DNA of 64,000 nt from an uncultured Spirochaetales bacterium. GTDB taxonomy: Bacteria > Spirochaetota > Spirochaetia > Sphaerochaetales > Sphaerochaetaceae. A program made the translations under genes and the position numbers. Below, piece after piece: positions 52,700-61,619 of the stretch. The notes below the pieces were generated by a model. The model was not told where the DNA came from. It made no database searches and worked only from the letters and a program-made list of their open reading frames with translations. The stretch lies in assembly GCA_949297785.1 (NCBI GenBank), contig CASFTW010000002.1, forward strand, positions 1 to 64,000, given 5' to 3'. The number at the start of each line of letters is the position of its first letter. Position 1 is the stretch's first letter.

Positions 52700-53524
52700 A
52701 TGATCATATTCGATTCTTTCGCCTATGCATATGAAGGTCTTTATACTGATAAGGCGCCTGTAATAAATGCGGCACGTTCATTTGTGATGCGGCATGACAG
52801 GAAGGCAAAGGAATGCGTACTGTGCATTCACGGCTATGCAGGATACCCCGGAGAACTCGCTTCTCCCGCACAGGCTCTTTATGATGAGGGATATGATGTC
52901 TTTGTCCCCCGTCTTCCCGGCATGGGTACAAGCGGCAGGGATTTCATGAACACGACACGTTTTGACTGGATGATATTCATCACGAAGATCATTGAACGCA
53001 TCAAGAAGGATTACAACCGGATAAACATCCTCGCTCATTCAATGGGCTGTCTGATTGCCGTGATTTCGTCCTTTGACGATTATGTTGGCAAGCTTGTGCT
53101 TGCAATGCCTGCTTTCAGCATTCCGTCCCTGGACAAGGATGAACTCAGACAGGCATTGAAGACAGGCAGGGATTATCCTGTACAGTGGCACAGTGATCCG
53201 CGCTACCATCTGCATTATGAGAATGCCCCATGTGACGATGAACTTCTGGGAAAGGAATATTATTCACATCTGTATCCGGCGCAGCTCCTTGAAATGGAAG
53301 CCCTGCGCTGTAATGCCGTCAGACAGTTCGCCTTTCTTGAGAAACCGGCTCTTGTCCTGGCATCCGAATCTGATACGGTCGTCAGCTATTCATGGATTGA
53401 ACAGTACCCTGACGTTGCCGAGATAAGGTGGATAAAGGATGCGACTCACTACGTCTTCTATGACATAAAACCGGAGTGCGAGGCCGAGGCCGTTTCGGCA
53501 TCGATCGAATTCTTCAGATGGTGA
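52700..53524 (+). CDS. Alpha/beta hydrolase
   Basis: The protein has 274 residues. The nucleophile elbow LAHSMGC holds the Ser, CIHGYAGYPGE the oxyanion region, PRLPGMGTSG the lid region, and late ATHYVFYD the His. It resembles monoacylglycerol lipase/carboxylesterases. The frame reaches a TTG at 52679, nearer to the AGGAGG at 52660-52665, so the start could be there; ATG 52700 is kept as conservative. Confidence 0.75.
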   Translation: MIIFDSFAYAYEGLYTDKAPVINAARSFVMRHDRKAKECVLCIHGYAGYPGELASPAQALYDEGYDVFVPRLPGMGTSGRDFMNTTRFDWMIFITKIIERIKKDYNRINILAHSMGCLIAVISSFDDYVGKLVLAMPAFSIPSLDKDELRQALKTGRDYPVQWHSDPRYHLHYENAPCDDELLGKEYYSHLYPAQLLEMEALRCNAVRQFAFLEKPALVLASESDTVVSYSWIEQYPDVAEIRWIKDATHYVFYDIKPECEAEAVSASIEFFRW

Positions 53525-53567
53525 GGCGCATTGAGTTCTTTTTTCGTTACTTTTCTTTCATTGTCGG

Positions 53568-53596
53568 TTGTGCAATATTTGTTAAAACAATAAGAT
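53568..53596 (+). promoter_or_regulatory. Promoter of the tRNA-synthetase operon
   Basis: TTGTGC (53568-53573), 17 bases, TAAGAT (53591-53596). The gltX start is 34 bases further, with CGGAGA as ribosome-binding site, so this transcript has a leader. Confidence 0.5.
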
Positions 53597-53629
53597 GAAC
53601 TAACTATTTTTGCTTAACGGAGAATAAAA

Positions 53630-55111
53630 ATGGAAGTTCGAGTACGCTATGCCCCGTCGCCAACTGGGTTACAGCATATCGGAGGAGTGCGCACAGCACT
53701 TTACAATTATTTTTTTGCAAAGAGTCAGGGAGGAAAATTCATCCTCCGCATCGAGGATACCGACAGGGAGCGTTACAGTGATGAATCTCTTCAGGATCTT
53801 TATGACACTCTCGACTGGCTCGGTATCAGATGGGACGAAGGTCCTGTCGTAGGCGGACCGTGCGGTCCCTACATCCAGTCCGAGAGACTGGAGCTTTACC
53901 AGAAGTATGCAAAGCAGCTTGTGGATGAAGGCAAAGCATATTACTGCTACTGCACACCTGAACGTCTTGAGGAAGTGAGAAAGCAGCAGGCAGCTTCAAA
54001 AAGCCAGTATCAGGGATATGACAGGCACTGTGCCAACCTGAGCGAGGAGGAAAGAAAAGCTGCCGAGGCAAGCGGTATCAAGCCGGTAATCAGGCTTCGT
54101 GTTCCCACAGAAGGCAAAACAACTTTCCATGATGTGCTCATGGGGGATATCACACGCCGCAACCGTGATGTGTCTCCGGATCCGATTCTTCTGAAATCCG
54201 ACGGCTATCCCACATACCACCTTGCAAATGTCATTGATGACCATCTCATGGGCATCACTCATATAATGAGGGCACAGGAGTGGATTCCTTCCGGCCCGCT
54301 TCATATACTGCTTTACCAGGCATTCGGCTGGCAGCCTCCTGTATACTGCCATCTTCCGATGGTCTGCGGAAAGGACGGACAGAAACTCAGCAAGAGACAT
54401 GGAGATACCGCAGTACGCGATTTCAGGGCGAAAGGATATCTTCCCGAAGCCATCATAAACTATGTCACTCTTGTCGGCTGGTCTCTTGACGGACAGACGG
54501 AGTTCTTCACGAAAGAGGAGCTTGAGAAATGTTTTGTGCTTGAGAACATCCACGTCTCATCCGGCACATTTGACTACAAGAAGCTTGACTGGTTCAACGG
54601 ACAGTACATAAGGAAAAAAAGTGATGATGAAATAGTGTCTCTCATCACGCCTTATCTCCAGCAGGCAGGCTTCATCAGCAGCGAAGTGAGTGCAGATGAG
54701 AAAGAGAAACTCTATAAGCTTGCCCCGCCGCTTAGAGAGAGAATGAAGGTTCTCTCGGACTGCGTTCCTCTTTCAGCCTTCCTTTTCAGGGATGAGCCGT
54801 GCACCGACATTGGTCAGTATATAGCAAAGGGAATGGATGAGAGCAGCGCAAAAGAAGCATTCCTGAAAGGCAGCAGCATCGTGATTGCCAATGAAAAGGC
54901 AGGCAAGAGCTTTGCTGAAACCGAAGAGGACATAAGGAAGCTTTCAGAAGAAATGGGCGTGAAGCTGAACGGCGTATTCCAGCCGATCAGGGTCGCCATC
55001 ACCAACAGTACGGTATCACTTCCTCTGCATGACTCGATCTCGCTGCTCGGGCTTGAAGAGACGGAGAGAAGAATTGAAAGGGCAAAGGCTCTTTTCACAC
55101 AGGAGGATTAA
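53630..55111 (+). CDS. gltX: Glutamyl-tRNA synthetase
   Basis: The protein has 493 residues. Class I features: YAPSPTGLQHIGGVRTALYN (HIGH equivalent) and KLSKRHGDTAV (KMSKS equivalent), followed by the anticodon-binding C-terminal domain. Start 53630 has GGAGAAT upstream. The next synthetase gene starts two bases after its stop, forming a gltX-glyS-tyrS operon. Confidence 0.95.
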   Translation: MEVRVRYAPSPTGLQHIGGVRTALYNYFFAKSQGGKFILRIEDTDRERYSDESLQDLYDTLDWLGIRWDEGPVVGGPCGPYIQSERLELYQKYAKQLVDEGKAYYCYCTPERLEEVRKQQAASKSQYQGYDRHCANLSEEERKAAEASGIKPVIRLRVPTEGKTTFHDVLMGDITRRNRDVSPDPILLKSDGYPTYHLANVIDDHLMGITHIMRAQEWIPSGPLHILLYQAFGWQPPVYCHLPMVCGKDGQKLSKRHGDTAVRDFRAKGYLPEAIINYVTLVGWSLDGQTEFFTKEELEKCFVLENIHVSSGTFDYKKLDWFNGQYIRKKSDDEIVSLITPYLQQAGFISSEVSADEKEKLYKLAPPLRERMKVLSDCVPLSAFLFRDEPCTDIGQYIAKGMDESSAKEAFLKGSSIVIANEKAGKSFAETEEDIRKLSEEMGVKLNGVFQPIRVAITNSTVSLPLHDSISLLGLEETERRIERAKALFTQED

Positions 55112-55113
55112 CT

Positions 55114-56457
55114 ATGGCAGAAGAAAAACAGGTTGTAACAATGGATAAAATCATTTCGCTTTGCAGGAGAAGAGGCTTCATCTTCCAGTCAAGCGAGATA
55201 TACGGCGGTCTCAACGGTGCATATGACTACGGTCCGCTCGGCGTTGACCTCAAGAACAACATCCGCGATTTCTGGTGGAAGGAAATGACCCAGATGCATG
55301 ACAATATAGTCGGTCTTGACGCTTCCATCCTCATGCATCCGCGTGTATGGGAGGCATCCGGTCATGTATCCAATTTCTCGGACCCGATGGTTGACTGCAA
55401 GGTCTGCAAATCACGTTTCCGTGCCGATCAGATCGATCTCAATGCACCATGTCCGGTTTGCGGAAACCGGGACAGCTTCACCGAACCGAGAAACTTCAAT
55501 CTCATGTTCGAAACCCATATCGGTGCAAACAAGGACAATGCATCCGTCGTTTATCTCCGTCCGGAAACCGCACAGGGCATATATGTCGATTTCAAGAATG
55601 TGCTCCAGTCATCACGCGTGAAGATTCCATTCGGCATCGCACAGGTCGGCAAGTCTTTCAGAAACGAGATCACAACCAAGAATTTCATATTCCGTTCCTG
55701 TGAATTCGAGCAGATGGAGATGCAGTTCTTCTGCAAGCCGGGCACAGAGGACCGGTGGTTCCCGTACTGGAGAGAGCAGAGAATGGAGTTCTATCACAAG
55801 ATGGGCATTCATCCCGAGCACCTCAGATGGCATCAGCACGGCCCGGATGAACTGGCATTCTATGCAAAAGATGCATATGACATCCAGTTCCTCTTCCCGA
55901 TGGGCTGGCAGGAACTTGAAGGAGTCCATTCCAGAACCGATTATGATCTCACTCAGCATCAGAAGTTCAGCGGAAAGGATCTTACCTATCTTGATCCCGA
56001 GACAAATGAGCGCTATATCCCGTATGTCGTTGAAACCTCAGCTGGTCTTACACGCAATGTGCTGATGGCACTCAGTGATGCATATGATGAGGAAATGACT
56101 CCTGAAGGAGATGTCAGAACTGTTCTTCATTTCCATCCTGTCATTGCTCCTGTCAAGGTTGCTGTCCTTCCTCTTGTCAAGAAGGACGGGCTTGGAGAGT
56201 ATGCATCAAAACTTGAACATGAACTCAGGAATGATTTCGTTACTTTCTATGACCAGAGCGGAGCAATCGGCAGAAGATACAGGAGAATGGATGAGATCGG
56301 CACTCCTTACTGTGTCACTGTTGACTACCAGACACTCGATGATCAGACTGTCACGGTACGTTTCCGCGACAGCATGAGGCAGGAGAGAGTTAGTGTCTCT
56401 TCACTCGTGTCCTTCATCAGGGATGCCATGAAATCCTACAAGAGAGTTGAGGGCTGA
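55114..56457 (+). CDS. glyS: Glycyl-tRNA synthetase, dimeric type
   Basis: The protein has 447 residues. The single-chain α2 type is recognised by the N-terminal SLCRRRGFIFQSSEIYGGLN, the zinc-like CKVCKSRFRAD…CPVCGN, class II motif 2 FRNEITTKNFIFRSCEFEQME, and the C-terminal anticodon-binding domain (IAPVKVAVLPLV). It charges tRNA-Gly. It lies in the synthetase operon. Confidence 0.95.
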   Translation: MAEEKQVVTMDKIISLCRRRGFIFQSSEIYGGLNGAYDYGPLGVDLKNNIRDFWWKEMTQMHDNIVGLDASILMHPRVWEASGHVSNFSDPMVDCKVCKSRFRADQIDLNAPCPVCGNRDSFTEPRNFNLMFETHIGANKDNASVVYLRPETAQGIYVDFKNVLQSSRVKIPFGIAQVGKSFRNEITTKNFIFRSCEFEQMEMQFFCKPGTEDRWFPYWREQRMEFYHKMGIHPEHLRWHQHGPDELAFYAKDAYDIQFLFPMGWQELEGVHSRTDYDLTQHQKFSGKDLTYLDPETNERYIPYVVETSAGLTRNVLMALSDAYDEEMTPEGDVRTVLHFHPVIAPVKVAVLPLVKKDGLGEYASKLEHELRNDFVTFYDQSGAIGRRYRRMDEIGTPYCVTVDYQTLDDQTVTVRFRDSMRQERVSVSSLVSFIRDAMKSYKRVEG

Positions 56458-56460
56458 TTT

Positions 56461-57711
56461 ATGAACAAGGCTTTACAGGTATTATTCGACAGAGGTTTTG
56501 TAAAGGACTGCACTGATCTTGACCAGCTTTCCGATCTCATGGATCAGGGACCGGTCACATTCTACCTCGGGGTGGATCCTTCCGGTGCATCGATGCACAT
56601 CGGACATACAGTTCCTGTATATGCGATGAGGCATCTTCAGGAGTATGGCAATAATCCCATTGCACTGGTAGGAGGGGGAACCGGGCTTATCGGAGATCCT
56701 TCAGGCAAGACCGAGATGAGGAAGCTTCTGACGCTTGAGCAGGTTCAGGCAAATGCGGAAGCTCTCAGGAACCAGTTTGCCAGGATTGTGGATTTCTCGG
56801 ACAATGTTCCTTCCGGTTACGGTCATGCGATCATGAGGAACAATGCTGACTGGCTCGTGGGTCTCAACTACATTGAATTCCTGCGTGACATCGGAAGGTA
56901 TTTCTCTGTAAACCGCATGCTCACTTTTGAAGGAACCAAGCAGCGTCTTGAAAGAGGCCTCAGTTTCATTGAATTCAATTATCAGCTGCTGCAGTCCTAT
57001 GACTTCTACATGCTCAACAAGAATGAAGGCTGCCGCCTTCAGATCGGCGGAGCCGACCAGTGGGGAAACATCGTAAGCGGTATTGATCTCATCAACAGGA
57101 TGGACGGCCCGCAGTGCTTCGGTCTTACTTTCAACCTCATCATGAGGGCAGACGGAAAGAAGATGGGCAAGAGCGAGAAGGGTGCTATCTTCCTCGATAA
57201 GAATCTGTGCTCAGTTTATGATTTCTATCAGTACTGGAGAAACGTTCCTGATGCTGATGTCATAAAGTTCATGAAACTCTTCACCTTCATGTCCCTTGAT
57301 GAAATCCGTGAATACGAAGATCCTGCAAGAAACATCAATGATGCAAAGGAACGCCTTGCATTTGAACAGACGAAGATCATTCATGGAGAAGAGGAAGCTC
57401 TCAGGGCAAGGGAAGCTGCAAAAGCGCTTTTCAGCGGAGCCTCCACAAACAGGGACGGTATTCCGACTGTCAGTGTTGAGAAGAGTGAACTTGAAGCCGG
57501 ACTCGGTCTGCTTTCCGCAATGGTAAGGGCAGGGCTGTGCAAATCGAACAGCGAAGCCCGCACAATCGTGGTGCAGGGCGGTGCCGAGGTTAATGGCGTG
57601 AAGGTTTCAGATTCACGCTGCCAGCTTACCCTGAATGATCTTGATGACAAGGGTGAGATCATGCTCAAGTGCGGAAAGAAGAAATTCTGCCGCCTTGTCA
57701 TCGCATCCTGA
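56461..57711 (+). CDS. tyrS: Tyrosyl-tRNA synthetase
   Basis: The protein has 416 residues. HIGH motif in GVDPSGASMHIGHT, KMSKS variant KMGKSEKGAIF, and C-terminal S4-like RNA-binding segment (SNSEARTIVVQGGAEVNGVKV). It is the last gene of the gltX-glyS-tyrS operon and is followed by a strong terminator. Confidence 0.95.
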   Translation: MNKALQVLFDRGFVKDCTDLDQLSDLMDQGPVTFYLGVDPSGASMHIGHTVPVYAMRHLQEYGNNPIALVGGGTGLIGDPSGKTEMRKLLTLEQVQANAEALRNQFARIVDFSDNVPSGYGHAIMRNNADWLVGLNYIEFLRDIGRYFSVNRMLTFEGTKQRLERGLSFIEFNYQLLQSYDFYMLNKNEGCRLQIGGADQWGNIVSGIDLINRMDGPQCFGLTFNLIMRADGKKMGKSEKGAIFLDKNLCSVYDFYQYWRNVPDADVIKFMKLFTFMSLDEIREYEDPARNINDAKERLAFEQTKIIHGEEEALRAREAAKALFSGASTNRDGIPTVSVEKSELEAGLGLLSAMVRAGLCKSNSEARTIVVQGGAEVNGVKVSDSRCQLTLNDLDDKGEIMLKCGKKKFCRLVIAS

Positions 57712-57736
57712 AGTTTTTCAGAAGATTATTATCATG

Positions 57737-57768
57737 AAATGCGCTCCGGTTTTCCGGGGCGCATTTTT
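57737..57768 (+). terminator. Rho-independent terminator of the synthetase operon
   Basis: AAATGCGCTCCGG (57737-57749) pairs with CCGGGGCGCATTT (57754-57766) around TTTT, with one G·U pair, then TT. Confidence 0.9.
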
Positions 57769-57835
57769 GCAGTGAGAACGTGAAATGTCTTTTTCTCACA
57801 AAACCGCAGCGCGACTTTATGCTAAGCTTACTGTC

Positions 57836-58498
57836 ATGAAGAAAAGAATTGTGCAGATTGCTGCGGTCATAGTAATCATTGCCGTACTTGCAGTCATATA
57901 TATCGTGAAACAGAACAATGTCAGTGAGGCATTGAGTGAACCTGTCGTGAATCTGGATATAAGTGAAGGTTCTGCCGGCAGCATTGAAACTGTGGCTGAG
58001 GCTGTACCTGTTTCTGCCGATGCTTCCGTTTCAGATATTGCGGCAGCTGATGATGAAAGTTCATCTGAGGGCCTTCAGGATACTGCCGCTCAGGCTGAAC
58101 CTCTGTTCGTTACGGAAATTGACGAGGAAGCCCTGCGGAGTTCGGGCCTTCCCGTGATGATCCAGTTCTTCTCCACCACATGCATTCCATGCATGTCCAT
58201 GATGGATGATCTGAGAGCTTTCTATGCCGAGAACTACGGACGCGTGAAAGTCATCGCGCTTAATGTCAATGAGTATCCTGAAGCGGCAATGCTGTATCCT
58301 GTATCTGTGGTGCCGACTCAGCTGTTTTTCACTGCGCAGGGAGAGAATTACATTCCTTCCGACAGAATCCGTGCTTCGGTCGGCAACTTCGCAGCATATA
58401 CATACAAAGATACAGGTGAAATCGCGTATGTTGTGCATCAGGGCATTCTGACACAGTCTCAGATGAAAAGAATAACCGATGATGCGGGAGCAATGTGA
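57836..58498 (+). CDS. Membrane-anchored thioredoxin-like protein
   Basis: The protein has 220 residues. An N-terminal helix (RIVQIAAVIVIIAVLAVIYIV) anchors it. After an acidic linker the thioredoxin fold has STTCIPCMSMMDDL (CxxC) and the cis-Pro in VVPTQLFF. The next gene is a CcdA-like electron carrier overlapping by one base (TGATG), so this protein probably receives electrons across the membrane to reduce extracytoplasmic disulfides. The first plausible ATG 57836 has no ribosome-binding site; TAAGCT is seven bases upstream. Confidence 0.8.
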   Translation: MKKRIVQIAAVIVIIAVLAVIYIVKQNNVSEALSEPVVNLDISEGSAGSIETVAEAVPVSADASVSDIAAADDESSSEGLQDTAAQAEPLFVTEIDEEALRSSGLPVMIQFFSTTCIPCMSMMDDLRAFYAENYGRVKVIALNVNEYPEAAMLYPVSVVPTQLFFTAQGENYIPSDRIRASVGNFAAYTYKDTGEIAYVVHQGILTQSQMKRITDDAGAM

Positions 58499-59187
58499 TG
58501 TTTGAAAGTTTTCTCGGTGATTTCAGCCGCCTGATCAATCCTGAAAGTCCATTCGTGTATCTGATTGTCTTTGCCGGAGGACTTCTTTCATCATTCCTTC
58601 CCTGTTCGCTTTCATCCCTGCCTCTTGTCATAAGCTACGTGTCGGCAGGCAAAAGGGATACGAAAAGTTCATTCGCTCTTTCGCTTGTATTCGCACTGGG
58701 GCTCACGCTGACATTCACATTTTTATCAGTGCTTGCTCTTGCTCTCGGTGAGCTGATAGGAAATGCGGGACGTCTGTGGTATCTGATACTCGCGCTTCTG
58801 ATGCTGCTGATGAGCCTGCAGATGCTGGGAATTTTCACATTCATCCCTGCAAGCTATCTGCAGACCAGGAATATAAGAAAAGGGTACATGGGTGCGCTTC
58901 TTTCAGGCATTCTGTCAGGAGTGTTCTCATCTCCGTGTTCCACTCCGGTACTTGTTGCGATACTTTCAGTTGCAAGCATGTCAGGCAGCCTTGTTTTTGC
59001 AACCATGCTGCTTTTATGCTATTCCGCCGGATACAGCATTCTTTCGATAGCGGCCGGAACTTTCGTAGGCTTTGTGTCAAAACTCAGTGAAAGCAGCTCT
59101 TACAGAAAACTGAGCCGGATCATTGAGATGATGCTCGGCTCGGCAATTCTTGTTCTTGCTTTCTATCTTTTCTATCAGGCGTTCTGA
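58498..59187 (+). CDS. CcdA/DsbD-type membrane electron transporter
   Basis: The protein has 229 residues and about six membrane helices. The two redox Cys of CcdA are visible: FLPCSLSSLPLVISYV and SSPCSTPVLVAIL. It transfers reducing equivalents from cytoplasmic thioredoxin to the outside. It partners with the thioredoxin-like protein encoded before it. Its end overlaps the convergent mtnA gene by 13 bases. Confidence 0.8.
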   Translation: MFESFLGDFSRLINPESPFVYLIVFAGGLLSSFLPCSLSSLPLVISYVSAGKRDTKSSFALSLVFALGLTLTFTFLSVLALALGELIGNAGRLWYLILALLMLLMSLQMLGIFTFIPASYLQTRNIRKGYMGALLSGILSGVFSSPCSTPVLVAILSVASMSGSLVFATMLLLCYSAGYSILSIAAGTFVGFVSKLSESSSYRKLSRIIEMMLGSAILVLAFYLFYQAF

Positions 59188-60215
59188 CGGCCCAGTGTGC
59201 GGCGCAGAATCTCAAGATTCATGTCATAGGGTTCCCTTATTATTCCGCACTCCGTTATTATGCCGGTTATGTTCTGATGAGGGGTGACGTCAAAGCTCGG
59301 ATTGTATACTCCGATTTCATCCGGTGCGACTTTCGTCCCGTTTACCATTGTGACTTCACTCCTGTCTCTCTCCTCAATCGGGATGAGATCACCGCTTGGG
59401 GTGCTGAAGTCGATGGTTGTGGTCGGGGCTGCAGAGTAGAAAGGGACACCGTAGTGCTTACAGATGACTGAAAGAGCAAAAGTACCGAGTTTGTTTGCGA
59501 CATCGCCGTTTGCCGTTATTCTGTCCGCACCGAGGATCACCAGATCTATTTTTCCGTCTCTTATCAGAGTTGCCGCAGCACTGTCAGGAATGAGGGCCGC
59601 AGGAATTTCAGCCCTGACGAGCTCCCATGCCGTCAGACGGGCACCCTGGAAACGGGGGCGCGTCTCATCTGCATACACGAATATGTCCTTGCCTTCATAG
59701 AATGCGGTTTTTATGACACCGAGAGCCGTGCCCCAGCCGCATGTCGCAAGTGCACCTGTGTTGCAGTGTGTGAGTATTGTCGCATGCGGAGGAATGACAG
59801 AGCTTCCTATCTCTCCGATTTTTCTGTTCATGGCAATATCTTCACTTACTATGTTCTGTGCATCTTTTCTTATGGCATCAGGATCCAATCCTGATTCCTC
59901 GGCGGTTTTCCTCACTCTGTTGACAGCCCATGCGAGATTCACGGCAGTGGGGCGCGCCTGAATCAGATAGTCGCACAGCCTGTTGAATTCATCCATGTCG
60001 CCGGAAGCTTCCCTTGCTGCGAAATACACACCGTATCCTGCAACGCCTCCTATTGCAGGAGCTCCGCGCACAACCATGTCCTTTATGGCGAAGAACACAT
60101 CCTCGACACTCCTGCAGATGAATTCCTTTTCTTCACATGGCAGAAGACGCTGGTCAAGCAGAACGAGCTCATCTTCCCTCATTTCCAGTGCCTTGAAATT
60201 TTCCTCAATCATCAT
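59175..60215 (-). CDS. mtnA: Methylthioribose-1-phosphate isomerase
   Basis: The protein has 346 residues from ATG 60215 (AAGGAG upstream). Family motifs are RGAPAIGGVAGYGVYFAA, the catalytic Cys region THCNTGALATCGWGTALGVIK, ETRPRFQGARLTAWEL, and the catalytic Asp in LGADRITANGDVANKLGT. It isomerises 5-methylthioribose-1-phosphate in the methionine salvage pathway. The ATG lies six bases after the mtaD stop in the same operon. Confidence 0.9.
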   Translation of the reverse strand: MMIEENFKALEMREDELVLLDQRLLPCEEKEFICRSVEDVFFAIKDMVVRGAPAIGGVAGYGVYFAAREASGDMDEFNRLCDYLIQARPTAVNLAWAVNRVRKTAEESGLDPDAIRKDAQNIVSEDIAMNRKIGEIGSSVIPPHATILTHCNTGALATCGWGTALGVIKTAFYEGKDIFVYADETRPRFQGARLTAWELVRAEIPAALIPDSAAATLIRDGKIDLVILGADRITANGDVANKLGTFALSVICKHYGVPFYSAAPTTTIDFSTPSGDLIPIEERDRSEVTMVNGTKVAPDEIGVYNPSFDVTPHQNITGIITECGIIREPYDMNLEILRRTLGRQNA

Positions 60216-60220
60216 AAGCC

Positions 60221-61486
60221 TTACTCCTTCCTGAGTTTTTCCCATCTCCTGTAAACCTGGGAAATTATGTACTCTTCATCAAGCGTGGTGAGTTTGCCGT
60301 TCTCTAGCAGGCATTTCCCGTTCACGTATACCGAGTCGATATTAGCTGAATCGAGCGAGAACACGAGAGCCGAGAAAATATCATTTACGGGACACATGTT
60401 GCAACTTTGTACATTGACAAGCGTGATGTCTGCCTTTTTCCCTTCTTCAAGTGTTCCGATGTACTTGTCGGCCTTGAGAGCTTTCGCGCTGTTCACCGTA
60501 GCCATCTTCAACACCTCGTATGGCGGAAGCGCGGCGACATCCAGCGTGCTTGCCGTACTGATCATTGCCGCAAGTCTCATCTCCTTTATCATTGAAAGGT
60601 TGTTGTTGGAGCTTGCCCCGTCAGTGCCGAGAGCGACATTTGCACCAAGCGAGCGGAAATGACTTACCGGAGCTATGCCGGAAGCAAGCTTGCAGTTGGA
60701 AGATGGATTGTGGACTATTGACACATCTTTTCCGGCAAGCAGTTTCACTTCCTCATCCTGCAGCCATACGCCGTGTGCCACATAGCATGGAACATCAAAA
60801 AAGCCGAGCCGGTCCAGATAGAATGCAGGTAGGCACTCATTATCATTAAGGCAGTCCTCCATTTCCTTACGTGTCTCGCTCAGATGCGTGTTGACGACTG
60901 CATTGTGTTCCTTTGCCCAGGCGGCTGCATACCTGTACGTTCCTGCGCTGCAGGTGTATATTGCGTGCACAGCGACATCACGTCTCAAAAGGTTCTCATC
61001 AATTTCACTGTCCAGCCGTATGTTTGAAAGTCTGCGCCGGGTTTCATCCTCATCTCCGAAAAGGGTGAGCGAGAGGAAGCCCCTGACTCCGGCTTCCTTG
61101 CAGGCCCTTGCCGTCATCCACTGGTGGAAGTACATATCCGCAAAGGCTGTGCAGCCGGAGCGGATAAGCTCGCACAGGCCCAGCAGGGAACCGTAATAGA
61201 TATCTTCATCGTCCATTCTGTCTTCAATCGGGAAAATCTGGCTGAGCCATTCCTGAAGATTGGAGCATGTATCCTTGTAGTTTCTCATGTATGTCATGGA
61301 CAGGTGCGTATGTGCGTTTATGAGACCGGGAATTGCAGTCAGGCTGCTGCAGTCCTTTTCGATATCGCCATGGAGGCCGGGTGCGATTTTCCTGATTATT
61401 CCGTCTTCAATCAGAATATCGGATCTGAAGATTTTTTTCTCTTCTGTCATCGGTATGACTGTGAGGTTCTTGAGTACTGTATTCAT
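60221..61486 (-). CDS. mtaD: 5-Methylthioadenosine/S-adenosylhomocysteine deaminase
   Basis: The protein has 421 residues from ATG 61486. It is an amidohydrolase: metal-binding NAHTHLSMTYMRNYKD, VVNTHLSETRKE, and LGTDGASSNNNLSMIKEM. It would deaminate methylthioadenosine to methylthioinosine, feeding MtnA after phosphorolysis; the phosphorylase is not in the window. A longer frame starts at 61561, but TATCAT lies seven bases before 61486 with no Shine-Dalgarno, so a leaderless start there is likelier. Confidence 0.85.
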   Translation of the reverse strand: MNTVLKNLTVIPMTEEKKIFRSDILIEDGIIRKIAPGLHGDIEKDCSSLTAIPGLINAHTHLSMTYMRNYKDTCSNLQEWLSQIFPIEDRMDDEDIYYGSLLGLCELIRSGCTAFADMYFHQWMTARACKEAGVRGFLSLTLFGDEDETRRRLSNIRLDSEIDENLLRRDVAVHAIYTCSAGTYRYAAAWAKEHNAVVNTHLSETRKEMEDCLNDNECLPAFYLDRLGFFDVPCYVAHGVWLQDEEVKLLAGKDVSIVHNPSSNCKLASGIAPVSHFRSLGANVALGTDGASSNNNLSMIKEMRLAAMISTASTLDVAALPPYEVLKMATVNSAKALKADKYIGTLEEGKKADITLVNVQSCNMCPVNDIFSALVFSLDSANIDSVYVNGKCLLENGKLTTLDEEYIISQVYRRWEKLRKE

Positions 61487-61619
61487 AGCAGGAATGATAG
61501 CACAGATGAGAGTGCAATTGGAGATTAAAAAAGGAATACGGGAAATTATTTCTTCCCGCATTGAAAAAAAGACCGGGGGAACGTATGCTCCCCCGAAAGA
61601 AAAAGTTTTGAGAAAAATA

